DNA from: Fimenecus sp045631225
GTDB lineage: Bacteria; Bacillota; Clostridia; Oscillospirales; Acutalibacteraceae
Direction: 5' to 3'
NCBI GenBank assembly: GCA_045631225.1
Contig: JAZQUG010000003.1
Coordinates: 23,372 to 87,371 of the forward strand
Length of the DNA stretch: 64,000 bases
The notes below the pieces were generated by a model. That model did not search any database. It saw only the letters and a program-made list of their open reading frames with translations, and had not been told where the DNA came from. The stretch's first letter is position 1; each line of letters starts with the position of its first letter. Positions 23,475 through 31,465 of this stretch are shown here, one piece after another. Made by a program: the position numbers and the translations under genes.

Positions 23475-23550
23475 AATCGTGTATTTTTCTAACCTCAACA
23501 TACCATTATGTGTATTTTACTAACTTGATAATGTGTATTTTATTAACTTA
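23475..23550 (+). repeat. Iteron-like direct repeats (candidate replication origin)
   Basis: Three copies of a 21-22-base direct repeat with core TGTGTATTTTA.TAACTT start at 23475, 23506 and 23529 (the first more diverged). They lie 15-90 bases after the rep gene in an AT-rich region, as iterons of Rep_3 plasmids often do. The remainder of the 400-base gap to 23857 holds a terminator and a promoter and is otherwise featureless AT-rich DNA. Confidence 0.6.
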
Positions 23551-23560
23551 ATACTAATGA

Positions 23561-23610
23561 AAAAAGTCTCCGAATCCTTGATGAACAAGAGTTTGAAGAC
23601 TTTTACTTTT
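23561..23610 (+). terminator. Terminator after rep
   Basis: AAAAGTCT (23562-23569) pairs with AGACTTTT (23597-23604), with an inner CTTG/CAAG stem; T-rich bases follow. Confidence 0.6.
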
Positions 23611-23806
23611 TATAGAGAAAACATATATTATAATAAAACAATATTAATAAATAAAACAAATCTTAATCCTATTAAATATCAAAAACGATGTCCGATTCGA
23701 CGTTAATGGAAAAGAAGTTTTAATTTTATTTTTAAATAGGTAAATATCAATTCAAACAAGAATTATTCAATTGACTAATTCAATTTTAAAAATTAAATCA
23801 AAACAC

Positions 23807-23835
23807 TTGCATTATATCAAACAATATGATACAAT
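23807..23835 (+). promoter_or_regulatory. SigA-type promoter for the AbiE-like pair
   Basis: TTGCAT and TACAAT with a 17-base spacer, 22 bases before the ATG at 23858. Confidence 0.7.
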
Positions 23836-23857
23836 GCTGATATAATGAGGTGAGATA

Positions 23858-24826
23858 ATGAATGATGTAATTGGATATTTAAAATCAATTTTTAAAAATA
23901 AAATTACATTTTTATACAATGAACATGAACGAAATATGCCATTGTATTTAACTGAGCAATTTGTTTTTTTAAAATTTAAAATTGATGGAAATGACAATAA
24001 ATATATTTTAACTGAACCTAAAGAAAAAATCGAAATAAAAATCAACACAATAAGAAAACAGACAAGCCAGATAAAGAAGTTCTCGAATTGTACTCCTGTA
24101 ATGGTGTTTGATGAATTAAGATTAACCCAAAGGAATGCATTAATCCAAGCAGACTTTTCATTTGTCGTGCCTGATTATCAAGTGTATATTCCAAATGTGA
24201 TGTTCAATTTGATTGAAAAAGATGTTATAAAAAAAGAGTACAATCTTGAGTTTTCAGTGCCAACGCAAGTAGTGTTTATATATATTTTATTAAATGATAT
24301 TAAAGAAACAAACGCAAGAAAATTATTAAATGATTTACCATTTTCTGTAGCGACAATAAATCGTTCATTAAACGAATTGGTTGCAAGAGAGCTCCTTTAC
24401 ACCGTAGGAAGCAACACAAGAAAAATATATAGAACAATTGAAAAAAATGAGTTTTGGAATAAGGGTAAGGAGTTTTTGTTCAATCCTATTGCTAAAACAT
24501 ACTACATCAAAAATAGGCATAATGAGTTCCTTATGTCAAATGAGCTGGCACTTGCAAGATTATCTTGGTCTTTAAATGATAGTAGATTATCATATTATGC
24601 TGTTACTGCAGATGAAATCGATGAACTTGACAATAAGATGTTTATTGAAAAATTCAATTTATTTGATGATGAGTATTGTGTTTTAGAACAGTTCAAATAT
24701 GACCCTAAAATATTGAGTAATTCTCAGTATATTGATGTTGTATCTCTATATGCTCAATTCAAAGACAGTAAAGACGAACGCATTCAGATTGCATTGGACG
24801 AAATAATAGGAGAAGAGATATGTTAA
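23858..24826 (+). CDS. AbiEi-like putative antitoxin
   Basis: A 322-aa protein. Residues about 145-205 form a winged helix (TQVVFIYILLNDI, NARKLLNDLPFSVATINRSLNELVARELLYTVGS). The N-terminal 130 residues are beta-rich with charged helices and resemble a nuclease-like fold only weakly. The 3' end overlaps by 7 bases the gene for a nucleotidyltransferase of AbiEii/AbiGii type, which points to a two-gene toxin-antitoxin or abortive-infection module with this as the transcriptional autoregulator/antitoxin. The assignment rests on that context and on the winged helix. Confidence 0.6.
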   Translation: MNDVIGYLKSIFKNKITFLYNEHERNMPLYLTEQFVFLKFKIDGNDNKYILTEPKEKIEIKINTIRKQTSQIKKFSNCTPVMVFDELRLTQRNALIQADFSFVVPDYQVYIPNVMFNLIEKDVIKKEYNLEFSVPTQVVFIYILLNDIKETNARKLLNDLPFSVATINRSLNELVARELLYTVGSNTRKIYRTIEKNEFWNKGKEFLFNPIAKTYYIKNRHNEFLMSNELALARLSWSLNDSRLSYYAVTADEIDELDNKMFIEKFNLFDDEYCVLEQFKYDPKILSNSQYIDVVSLYAQFKDSKDERIQIALDEIIGEEIC

Positions 24827-25557
24827 ATATAAATGGTCTTGATAAATTCAGACAGTTTTTTGAACAGTATAATACAAATTATGTTTTGATTGGTGGTACT
24901 GCTTGCGCAATTATTTTTGACGAAATCGGTCAAGATTTTCGTGCCACAAAAGATTTTGATGTTGTATTGATAGTTGAGAATATCAGCACTGAGTTTGGCA
25001 GAAAGTTCTGGGAGTTTATAAAGGCAGCTGAATACACAATCGAATGGAATTCAGATAAGAAAAATTTCTATAGATTTGTAAAGCCTAAAAACTTAGATTA
25101 TCCTAAAATGATTGAATTGTTTTCAAGAAATGAAAGCATTGAAATACCACCGGATGCTCACTTGATACCGGTACATATATCTGATGATGTATCAAGCTTG
25201 TCAGCAATTCTTTTAAATGATGATTACTATAGCTTTTTATTGAGTGGCATGCGTACCATTGAAGGCGTTTCTGTTTTGGATGAAAAGCATTTGATTCCAT
25301 TCAAGGTTAAAGCTTGGTGTGAATTGATAGACAGAAGAAAAAATGGTGAAGAAGGACAGTCAAAGCATATCAGAAAGCATTGTCGTGATGTAAATAATTT
25401 AATTTCGTTGTTAGTTCCAAATGATAAAGTCGAACTGAACGGAATGGTAAAAGCTGATATGGAACGATTTGTAAGTGAAATTGATTTCAGTGAATTCATT
25501 CCTGACGATATTGATAAAAACAGATTAAAGGAAACGTTGTCAGGAATTTATTTATAA
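24820..25557 (+). CDS. AbiEii/AbiGii-type nucleotidyltransferase (putative toxin)
   Basis: A 245-aa protein of the nucleotidyltransferase superfamily: the VLIGGTACAI motif (residues 22-31) and the catalytic acid pair in TKDFDVVL (Asp45, Asp47). C-terminal helices include EKHLIPFKVKAWCEL, typical of AbiEii-like proteins. In type IV systems the toxin transfers nucleotides to tRNA or other targets and the cognate AbiEi-like protein prevents its effect. The ATG lies inside the end of the preceding gene, so the two are translationally coupled. Confidence 0.75.
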   Translation: MLNINGLDKFRQFFEQYNTNYVLIGGTACAIIFDEIGQDFRATKDFDVVLIVENISTEFGRKFWEFIKAAEYTIEWNSDKKNFYRFVKPKNLDYPKMIELFSRNESIEIPPDAHLIPVHISDDVSSLSAILLNDDYYSFLLSGMRTIEGVSVLDEKHLIPFKVKAWCELIDRRKNGEEGQSKHIRKHCRDVNNLISLLVPNDKVELNGMVKADMERFVSEIDFSEFIPDDIDKNRLKETLSGIYL

Positions 25558-25558
25558 C

Positions 25559-25786
25559 AAATTTCAATTGAATAATGTTGTTAAAGCAAAAATAGATGCA
25601 GATAGTTTCTAGATAACTATTGTCAATGAAATATCACTTGAGAGAATTAATAATGCAGATGAACAACGTGCAAAACTGCAAAAAGAAATTGCTCGCCTTG
25701 AAAAACAAGCCCGAGTAGAAAAGCAACCTAAAAAGAAGTTTGAGTTAGTGCAGAAGATTAAGGATTTGAGAAAGGATTTGGTTTAA
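25559..25786 (+). pseudogene. Remnant of a DUF4391 gene
   Basis: One frame reads KFQLNNVVKAKIDADSF, a TAG stop (25610), then ITIVNEISLERINNADEQRA and KLQKEIARLEKQARVEKQPK, ending KFELVQKIKDLRKDLV and TAA at 25784. This is the C-terminal coiled end of DUF4391 proteins, which are usually found beside type III-like methyltransferase and restriction genes. There is no start codon and one internal stop, so it is a relic. A matching type III restriction relic lies at 28027-28503. Confidence 0.65.
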
Positions 25787-25789
25787 TTT

Positions 25790-26452
25790 ATGAAAAAATT
25801 TATTTATTCATTTGCATTTTTACTAATACTTTTTACTCCTGTTATTATTTTTGGATGTATTAGTCTTCGTTTAGATAAAAATGTGTTCCGTGAATTAGAC
25901 TTTTGGTATGGCTATATGGCATATTTTGGAACAGCTTTACTGGCGGTTGTTTCTTTTTGGCAAAATGAAAATGCAAATAAAACAAATGAAAGATTAACTA
26001 AACAGCAATTGCAACAAAAAATAGGATACTTGGATTTAAAAGGAGCCGAAAATGAAGAATATAAATTAAATAAATATCAAAACGTTCAAATTGGGCAAGC
26101 ATATGACTTGTTTGAAAATAAGCCATTGTTGAATCATTTGATATTAAATATAACAAATGTTGGTGAAGATGTAATATTAAATCCCAAAATCTTATGTTGT
26201 GAAATAAATGGACGAAAAACGGATGTTCAATGCATGATAGGAATGATTTATTTAGATGAAACTATTAAATTTGATTTAGGTAGTGTAGATTCTAATGATA
26301 AAACATTGAATATTAAACTGGTTATAGAAATGAATAATATATCCAGTATTAAATATAAACAAATACTCACAGTATCATTGAAAAGAAATGACAATGATAA
26401 AAACATATATTCCGTTTATTCATTTAATACTGAAATTTTATTTGAAGAATAG
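25790..26452 (+). CDS. Hypothetical two-helix membrane protein next to KAP NTPase
   Basis: A 220-aa protein with two membrane helices (about residues 4-26 and 41-58) and a C-terminal soluble domain of alternating strands (ILNITNVGEDVILNPKIL and following), resembling the small membrane proteins seen beside defence NTPases. No family is recognised. It ends 37 bases before the KAP gene on the same strand, suggesting a two-gene unit with a membrane effector and an NTPase. The ribosome binding site is weak. Confidence 0.6.
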   Translation: MKKFIYSFAFLLILFTPVIIFGCISLRLDKNVFRELDFWYGYMAYFGTALLAVVSFWQNENANKTNERLTKQQLQQKIGYLDLKGAENEEYKLNKYQNVQIGQAYDLFENKPLLNHLILNITNVGEDVILNPKILCCEINGRKTDVQCMIGMIYLDETIKFDLGSVDSNDKTLNIKLVIEMNNISSIKYKQILTVSLKRNDNDKNIYSVYSFNTEILFEE

Positions 26453-26489
26453 AACTATATATGTGTTAAGATAGGATGATAAACTAACT

Positions 26490-27890
26490 ATGAAATCACT
26501 AGAATTACAACCCACATATGAAAACTTGTTTGAAACATTCATTAGTGATAGTATTGGTCGAAGTAAAGATGTTGTTGCTTTCGCTGATATATTAAATTCA
26601 ATAGATGATAGCTGTTCTATTGCATTAGATGCAAGATGGGGAGAAGGTAAGACATTTTTTATAAAGCAAACAAAAATGATTTTAGATGCTTTTAATGAGT
26701 ATATTCCATCACATGATGAAGATGACAATGATTCCATTAGAGGTTATTGTGATAGAATACATAATAAAAATCCAATGGAATATACTTCACAAGTTGCTGT
26801 TTATTATGATGCTTGGGCCAACGATAATGATGAAGACCCTATATTGTCTCTTGTTTTATCAATTATAGAAAATACTAATTCTTCTTTTTCCCTTAAAGAA
26901 GGTTCTGGTATTTTTACGAAAGCGACAGCTGTTTTAGAAGTATTTACTGGTAGAAGTTTTAGTGATTTGCTTGAAGCTTTTAAAAGTCATAGTCCTATTG
27001 ATGAGATACAAAAATCTAAAGGAATTGAAAATCTTATCAAGGAATTTTTAGAATCGATACTTGAAGAACGCGGAGATAGATTAGTTGTTTTTGTTGATGA
27101 GCTAGATAGATGTAAGCCGGATTACGCTGTTAGATTATTAGAACGTATAAAACATTATTTTTCTAACGATAGAATTACATTTGTTTTTTCAATAAATAGT
27201 TTAGAACTGCAACATACAATTAAGAAATACTATGGTGAAAATTTTGATGCAAGTAGATATCTTGATAGATTTTTTGATTTGAGAATGTCTTTACCGTCTA
27301 TTGATATTACTAAGTTTTACAATACTATTGATTTTCACGAAAAAAGTTATTTTTATGATATTGTATGTAACACAGTAATTAAAAAGTATAATTTTTCATT
27401 AAGAGAAATTGCAAAGTATATTAGATTAACAAAAATTGCTGCATATAAACCTACGCATGGAACTGAATACAGTTTTTCTTTTCCTGAAGGACAAGCCTTG
27501 CAGTTTTGTTTATTTTTTATTGTTCCGGTTCTAATAGGATTAAAAATTAAAGATATTACTAGATATAATAATTTTATTTTAGGAAAAGATTTTTCTCCAA
27601 TTGCTGATTTGATTGATGATTATGAACCTCGTTGGTTTAATAAATTATTATCTGCAAATGAAACATTTGATTCAGATGAGAATGATAGAACACTTGTATC
27701 AGTTGAAGAAAAATTTAAACAAGTATATGAGGCAATATTTATTACAAAATATGATAGTTTAAATTATCATACGAATATAGGTGAATATTCGTTTCAAAAT
27801 GGTTTAAAAGAAAATTTAATTAATATAGCAGGATTAATGTCTAAATTTACAGATATGAGAAAAAAACAGGAGAAAAAGGATAATGTATAA
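26490..27890 (+). CDS. KAP-family P-loop NTPase
   Basis: A 466-aa STAND-like P-loop NTPase. Walker A is ARWGEGKT (residues 48-55), Walker B is VVFVDELDRC (199-208), which is the KAP signature, followed by the RITFVFSINSLEL sensor strand and the SRYLDRFFDLRMSLP motif. KAP NTPases are widespread in phage-defence islands and are often membrane-linked; a hydrophobic segment (LQFCLFFIVPVLIGL, about residue 335) may be a membrane insertion. It follows a two-helix membrane protein on the same strand. Confidence 0.85.
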   Translation: MKSLELQPTYENLFETFISDSIGRSKDVVAFADILNSIDDSCSIALDARWGEGKTFFIKQTKMILDAFNEYIPSHDEDDNDSIRGYCDRIHNKNPMEYTSQVAVYYDAWANDNDEDPILSLVLSIIENTNSSFSLKEGSGIFTKATAVLEVFTGRSFSDLLEAFKSHSPIDEIQKSKGIENLIKEFLESILEERGDRLVVFVDELDRCKPDYAVRLLERIKHYFSNDRITFVFSINSLELQHTIKKYYGENFDASRYLDRFFDLRMSLPSIDITKFYNTIDFHEKSYFYDIVCNTVIKKYNFSLREIAKYIRLTKIAAYKPTHGTEYSFSFPEGQALQFCLFFIVPVLIGLKIKDITRYNNFILGKDFSPIADLIDDYEPRWFNKLLSANETFDSDENDRTLVSVEEKFKQVYEAIFITKYDSLNYHTNIGEYSFQNGLKENLINIAGLMSKFTDMRKKQEKKDNV

Positions 27891-27982
27891 ACTTAAAATG
27901 CATCCAAGGAATCAAACCTAATATAAAAACCGATGAATTGTTTCTAACCAATTCCCTTAAATTAAATGAAATATAAAATTAA

Positions 27983-28017
27983 GCCTATGAAGTTAATTAT
28001 AACCTCATAGGCATTTT
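27983..28017. terminator. Bidirectional terminator after KAP gene
   Basis: GCCTATGA-GTTA (27983) pairs with TAAC-TCATAGGC (to 28012), followed by ATTTTT. It lies between the KAP gene and the convergent restriction-gene relic. Confidence 0.8.
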
Positions 28018-28026
28018 TGTCGTTTT

Positions 28027-28503
28027 TTATAAATTACTCATAATCTCCAGCAAACTCTGGTAACTATCAACATCGTGATGTTTCATTTTACTGGTGGAAA
28101 TTTTATTGAATAATTTCTTTGCACAAGATATTTTTGCTTGTTCAATTGGGCGAAGATTCAAGCTTTCCATTGTACCCTTTGTCTCAGCAACAAAGTAAAT
28201 ATGTTTAACTGAACCTTAGTTAAATGCGATATTCCAGTCGGGTGAATAATTACCAACAGGTGTTGGAATATGGAATCCTATTGGGAGTTTTGCATATACG
28301 CAAACTTCATCTGCTGTATCTAAATATTCTCCAAATCTTCTTTCAATACTCTTCTCAGCAGAACCATCGGTGAATACAAAATCCTGAATTTGAATTGCTT
28401 TTTGTGCTTTGAAAGTCTTATCAGAAATTTGACTACTCTTTTCAGCAGTAAAAAGATCATTAGGGTCGATAATTTCACAATACAAATTTTTAAAAGTTGT
28501 CAC
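28027..28503 (-). pseudogene. Relic of a type III restriction endonuclease (Res) C-terminus
   Basis: The minus strand encodes LYCEIIDPNDLFTAEKSS, ERRFGEYLDTADEVCVYAKL, then PIGFHIPTPVGNYSPDWNIA, a stop (TAA, about 28218), and in the same frame VKHIYFVAETKGTMESLNLR and a final QSLLEIMSNL ending at 28027. The KLP.GF.IPTPVG.Y.PDW and FVAETKG motifs are the nuclease-proximal C-terminus of type III Res subunits. The helicase part is absent. It is a decayed fragment. The rest of the gap to 28720 is AT-rich with no gene. Confidence 0.75.
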
Positions 28504-28720
28504 ATGGAATCTACTCTCAATGTGATATACACATTACCTAAAAGGGAAAAGTTCAAGATTTTTGATAACAAGTTTATTTGATAAATGCATATCATAAAGA
28601 ATTAACTTTAATAATATAACATATAATTTAAAAAATAATATAAGAATTTCAAATTTTTTTGTCACAAAATGCATTCTGGAGGCGATTATAATAGTAAGGA
28701 ATTATTTGGAGGAATTGAAT

Positions 28721-29872
28721 ATGGCGGGATTAAAGGTGTTTGTATCATCAACTTGTTACGACTTATCGATTTTGCGTTCTGATTTGAGAGCATTTATAGT
28801 ATCACTAGGCTATGATCCTATTATGAGCGACTATGCAGATGTTGTATATGACCCAAGACAGCATACACACACTAGTTGTGTTGAAGAAGTTAGCAATTGT
28901 GATATGTTAGTTCTTGTTATTGGCTCAAGATATGGAGGAAAAGGCATACCAGAAGCTTTAAATAAGGTCGATATTTCTTCTATGGATGAGTTGTTAAAAA
29001 ATGTAAAAGATAATAAATTACAGCTTTCAATAACACAATTAGAAGTGATTGAGGCAATAAAAAAGAATATACCTGTTTATACATTTATTGATAAAAAAGT
29101 ATATTATGAACATGAATTATATGAAAAGAATAGGGATGCTGCGGATAAAATAGTTTTTCCGGCGATTGATAAACAGGAGACTGCTAAATACATCTTCGAA
29201 TTTATTAATTTTTTGCGTTTAAAATCAGTAGGCAATTCGATATTTCAGTTTGAAAAAATGCAAGATATTGAAGAGGTGTTGAAAAAGCAGTGGTCAGGAT
29301 ACTTTCAACGTTTGTTAAATGAACAAAGGCATCGTACAGAAGAAAGAAAAAGAGTGGATATATTGAGTGAACAATTTGAGGATTTAAAAACAGCATTATT
29401 ATCTTCAATTGCAAATGGAGATCAAAGAAAAGTTGCAAAAGGTATTGTTAATTATCGTAGATTGTTAGAGCTGGCAATATCACTTAAGATATCGAAAAAC
29501 AAGTTAAAAACTTGTAAAGGCGATTTTAATGAACTTTTAAAGGAAAATAAAATTGAACATATTATTGACGCTAGATTAATAAGGAAGGGAGAAAGGGGAT
29601 ATCCTGGAATTTTCTTTATTAAAAATGACGATACATTCTATGATTGTAGAATGAGTTATGAATTATTAACAGACATAGAGTATGATTGGAATAGTTATAA
29701 AACAGAAGGTAGTGAAATAAAGGAATTATTATACGAAACAATATCTGAAATGTATTCGCCGAGAATGTCTTTTTGCAGATATATCAATGAACCTTTTGGA
29801 CAATTTAGAAACCAATTAATGTATAATTCAGAGAAATTGGATAATGAGATTCTTTGGGATGCTAAAGAATAA
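28721..29872 (+). CDS. DUF4062 domain protein (TIR/SIR2-like fold)
   Basis: A 383-aa protein. The ATG at 28721 is chosen because GGAGG precedes it. Residues 1-100 are a DUF4062 domain: KVFVSSTCYDLSILRSDL, then GYDPIMSDYADVVYDP and SNCDMLVLVIGSRYGG, a Rossmann-like fold related to TIR domains. A coiled segment (about 190-240) and a C-terminal domain of unknown type follow. DUF4062 proteins are frequent in defence islands and signalling NTPases; here there is no fused NTPase. It is a single-gene unit. Confidence 0.78.
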   Translation: MAGLKVFVSSTCYDLSILRSDLRAFIVSLGYDPIMSDYADVVYDPRQHTHTSCVEEVSNCDMLVLVIGSRYGGKGIPEALNKVDISSMDELLKNVKDNKLQLSITQLEVIEAIKKNIPVYTFIDKKVYYEHELYEKNRDAADKIVFPAIDKQETAKYIFEFINFLRLKSVGNSIFQFEKMQDIEEVLKKQWSGYFQRLLNEQRHRTEERKRVDILSEQFEDLKTALLSSIANGDQRKVAKGIVNYRRLLELAISLKISKNKLKTCKGDFNELLKENKIEHIIDARLIRKGERGYPGIFFIKNDDTFYDCRMSYELLTDIEYDWNSYKTEGSEIKELLYETISEMYSPRMSFCRYINEPFGQFRNQLMYNSEKLDNEILWDAKE

Positions 29873-29973
29873 ATCTATAAAATTATACAACAAGAATCTG
29901 TGAAGTCTTTTGATAAGACAACACAATTACTATAATTTTTTTAATTAATAAGAAATTAATAATAGCAACTATG

Positions 29974-30016
29974 ATATGCACCAAGAAAGTTAGGTCTTTT
30001 GGAGGTGCATATTTTT
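29974..30016 (+). terminator. Rho-independent terminator after DUF4062 gene
   Basis: ATATGCACC (29974-29982) pairs with GGTGCATAT (30004-30012), with an inner AAGA/TCTT pairing and a T run. The 320-base gap 29873-30192 otherwise holds a second small hairpin at 30046-30073 and no gene. Confidence 0.8.
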
Positions 30017-30045
30017 CTTAATAATTCATTTTTTATTATACTATT

Positions 30046-30073
30046 AATCTCACATTAATTTGTGGGATTTTTT
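30046..30073 (+). terminator. Second terminator-like hairpin
   Basis: AATCTCACA pairs with TGTGGGATT (one G-U pair), 6-base loop, followed by TTTTT. Confidence 0.65.
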
Positions 30074-30192
30074 GCTTTGCAGTTGTTTATGGAATTACAT
30101 ACTATTTACACATAAAAACACGAAAGGAGTTAGATACGACAAGACAAATAAAATATAAATACTATTTCTAAATAAAGGAGGAATTGAAAAAA

Positions 30193-30501
30193 ATGCTACA
30201 TACCGATGAACTTAAAAGATTATTAAGATATGACTCAAATGTTTATTACGGCAGGGGATATCTTAAGAAAATCGATAAAAATCAAAAAGTTGCGGTGATT
30301 GATGAGGATTGTTCTATGCCAATTGTTCTCATTCATTGCTATAACTACAGTCAGAAAGAACTTGATGAAATAAGCAAGTGCCTTGATAGTTTTTTCTACT
30401 ATCAACTACCAAATTATCACATAGGAGCAAATAAAACGATTTTGATGTTCATAGAAACGTCTCTCTTTGTAAAATATTTAAAAGAACTGGAGGAAGATTG
30501 A
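30193..30501 (+). CDS. Hypothetical protein
   Basis: A 102-aa soluble protein starting MLHTDELKRLLRYDSN. A TTG at 30184 lies only 2 bases from AGGAGG, so the ATG at 30193 is preferred. It has an N-terminal helix, a strand-rich middle (VAVIDEDCSMPIVLIHCYNY) and C-terminal helices. I do not recognise a family. It is followed closely by another unrecognised gene, and both lie just upstream of (convergent with) the recombinase, so they belong to the element. Confidence 0.55.
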   Translation: MLHTDELKRLLRYDSNVYYGRGYLKKIDKNQKVAVIDEDCSMPIVLIHCYNYSQKELDEISKCLDSFFYYQLPNYHIGANKTILMFIETSLFVKYLKELEED

Positions 30502-30526
30502 AATACTACACATAGAAATAACGGAA

Positions 30527-31261
30527 ATGAATGAATTGAATGCATACCGACCTATATTCAAAAATTATATCAGGGCAAACAGACTGTTATCAAAAGGGTG
30601 TTTAGAAGAATTAGAAAAGCTTCAGAATTTCTTCTTCGCATATAATCTTACTAATGATGAGTTGAGACGCTGTGAGGATTATATGGATGTTGGTGATTAT
30701 ATGATTTTATTTAGCATAAATCTGTACAACAACAGTCTAATATTTAAAATTTGCGGTAAAATTGACACTCGAAAGATTGGACAAATTAAAGAAAAAATTA
30801 TTAAGATTCTGACGGGTGAGAGATTTGATTTATATATATCTGGCTATAAAAAATTATATGAAAAGCAAAAGCTTTTAGTCTGTGAATTAAACTTTTATGG
30901 TGAAAGATGCACTCCGTTATTTAAGGAGAAAATCTTAAATAAAGTTAAGGGTGTAAAAGTGGCAGATAGGATTCTTGGCGAAGCTGTTGAACCTCTCGAT
31001 GTCATAAAAGCCATTGAAAACAATGAGAGTATTGCAACTATAACCCGATGTGTTTTAGCACCTGAAACCGGGGAAGTAAATGTTTATGTTAATCTTTTCG
31101 CTGCTACAAACAAGATTGATAAAATCAAAGATGATTTGGATGCAATAATGCTTGGTTTTATGCTTTATACAGAGTTCTATAAAACGACATTTGTGCCTTT
31201 CACCGGACAGAGTTTCACTCAATATCAGATTTGTTACACGAATTTAATGAGTTGTATATAA
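30527..31261 (+). CDS. Hypothetical protein
   Basis: A 244-aa soluble alpha/beta protein. The ATG at 30527 has no strong ribosome binding site. Two internally similar segments are possible: both halves contain a strand-helix pattern ending in a GE.. motif (ILTGERFDLYISGY and VLAPETGEVNVYVN). No family recognised. It sits 25 bases after the preceding gene and ends near the recombinase's terminator. Probably element cargo of unknown role. Confidence 0.55.
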   Translation: MNELNAYRPIFKNYIRANRLLSKGCLEELEKLQNFFFAYNLTNDELRRCEDYMDVGDYMILFSINLYNNSLIFKICGKIDTRKIGQIKEKIIKILTGERFDLYISGYKKLYEKQKLLVCELNFYGERCTPLFKEKILNKVKGVKVADRILGEAVEPLDVIKAIENNESIATITRCVLAPETGEVNVYVNLFAATNKIDKIKDDLDAIMLGFMLYTEFYKTTFVPFTGQSFTQYQICYTNLMSCI

Positions 31262-31412
31262 AATTTTCGTTTGTGAATGTTTATTATAATTCATACTATT
31301 ATTGCTGAAATAAATCACATATGGAGTTAAGAGAAAGGAACTCCAATGTAATCAGCCCGTTCATTTAAGGCTCCTTATATGCTTTCCTTGTTTTGTCATT
31401 TGTTGTTATATT

Positions 31413-31453
31413 AAAATCCCGAGGACGATAATCGTTAGTCGTTCTCGGGATTC
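31413..31453 (-). terminator. Terminator after the serine recombinase gene
   Basis: AATCCCGAG (31415-31423) pairs with CTCGGGATT (31444-31452), with ACGA/TCGT inside; TTTT follows on the minus strand. Confidence 0.65.
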
Positions 31454-31465
31454 ACTTATATAAAA

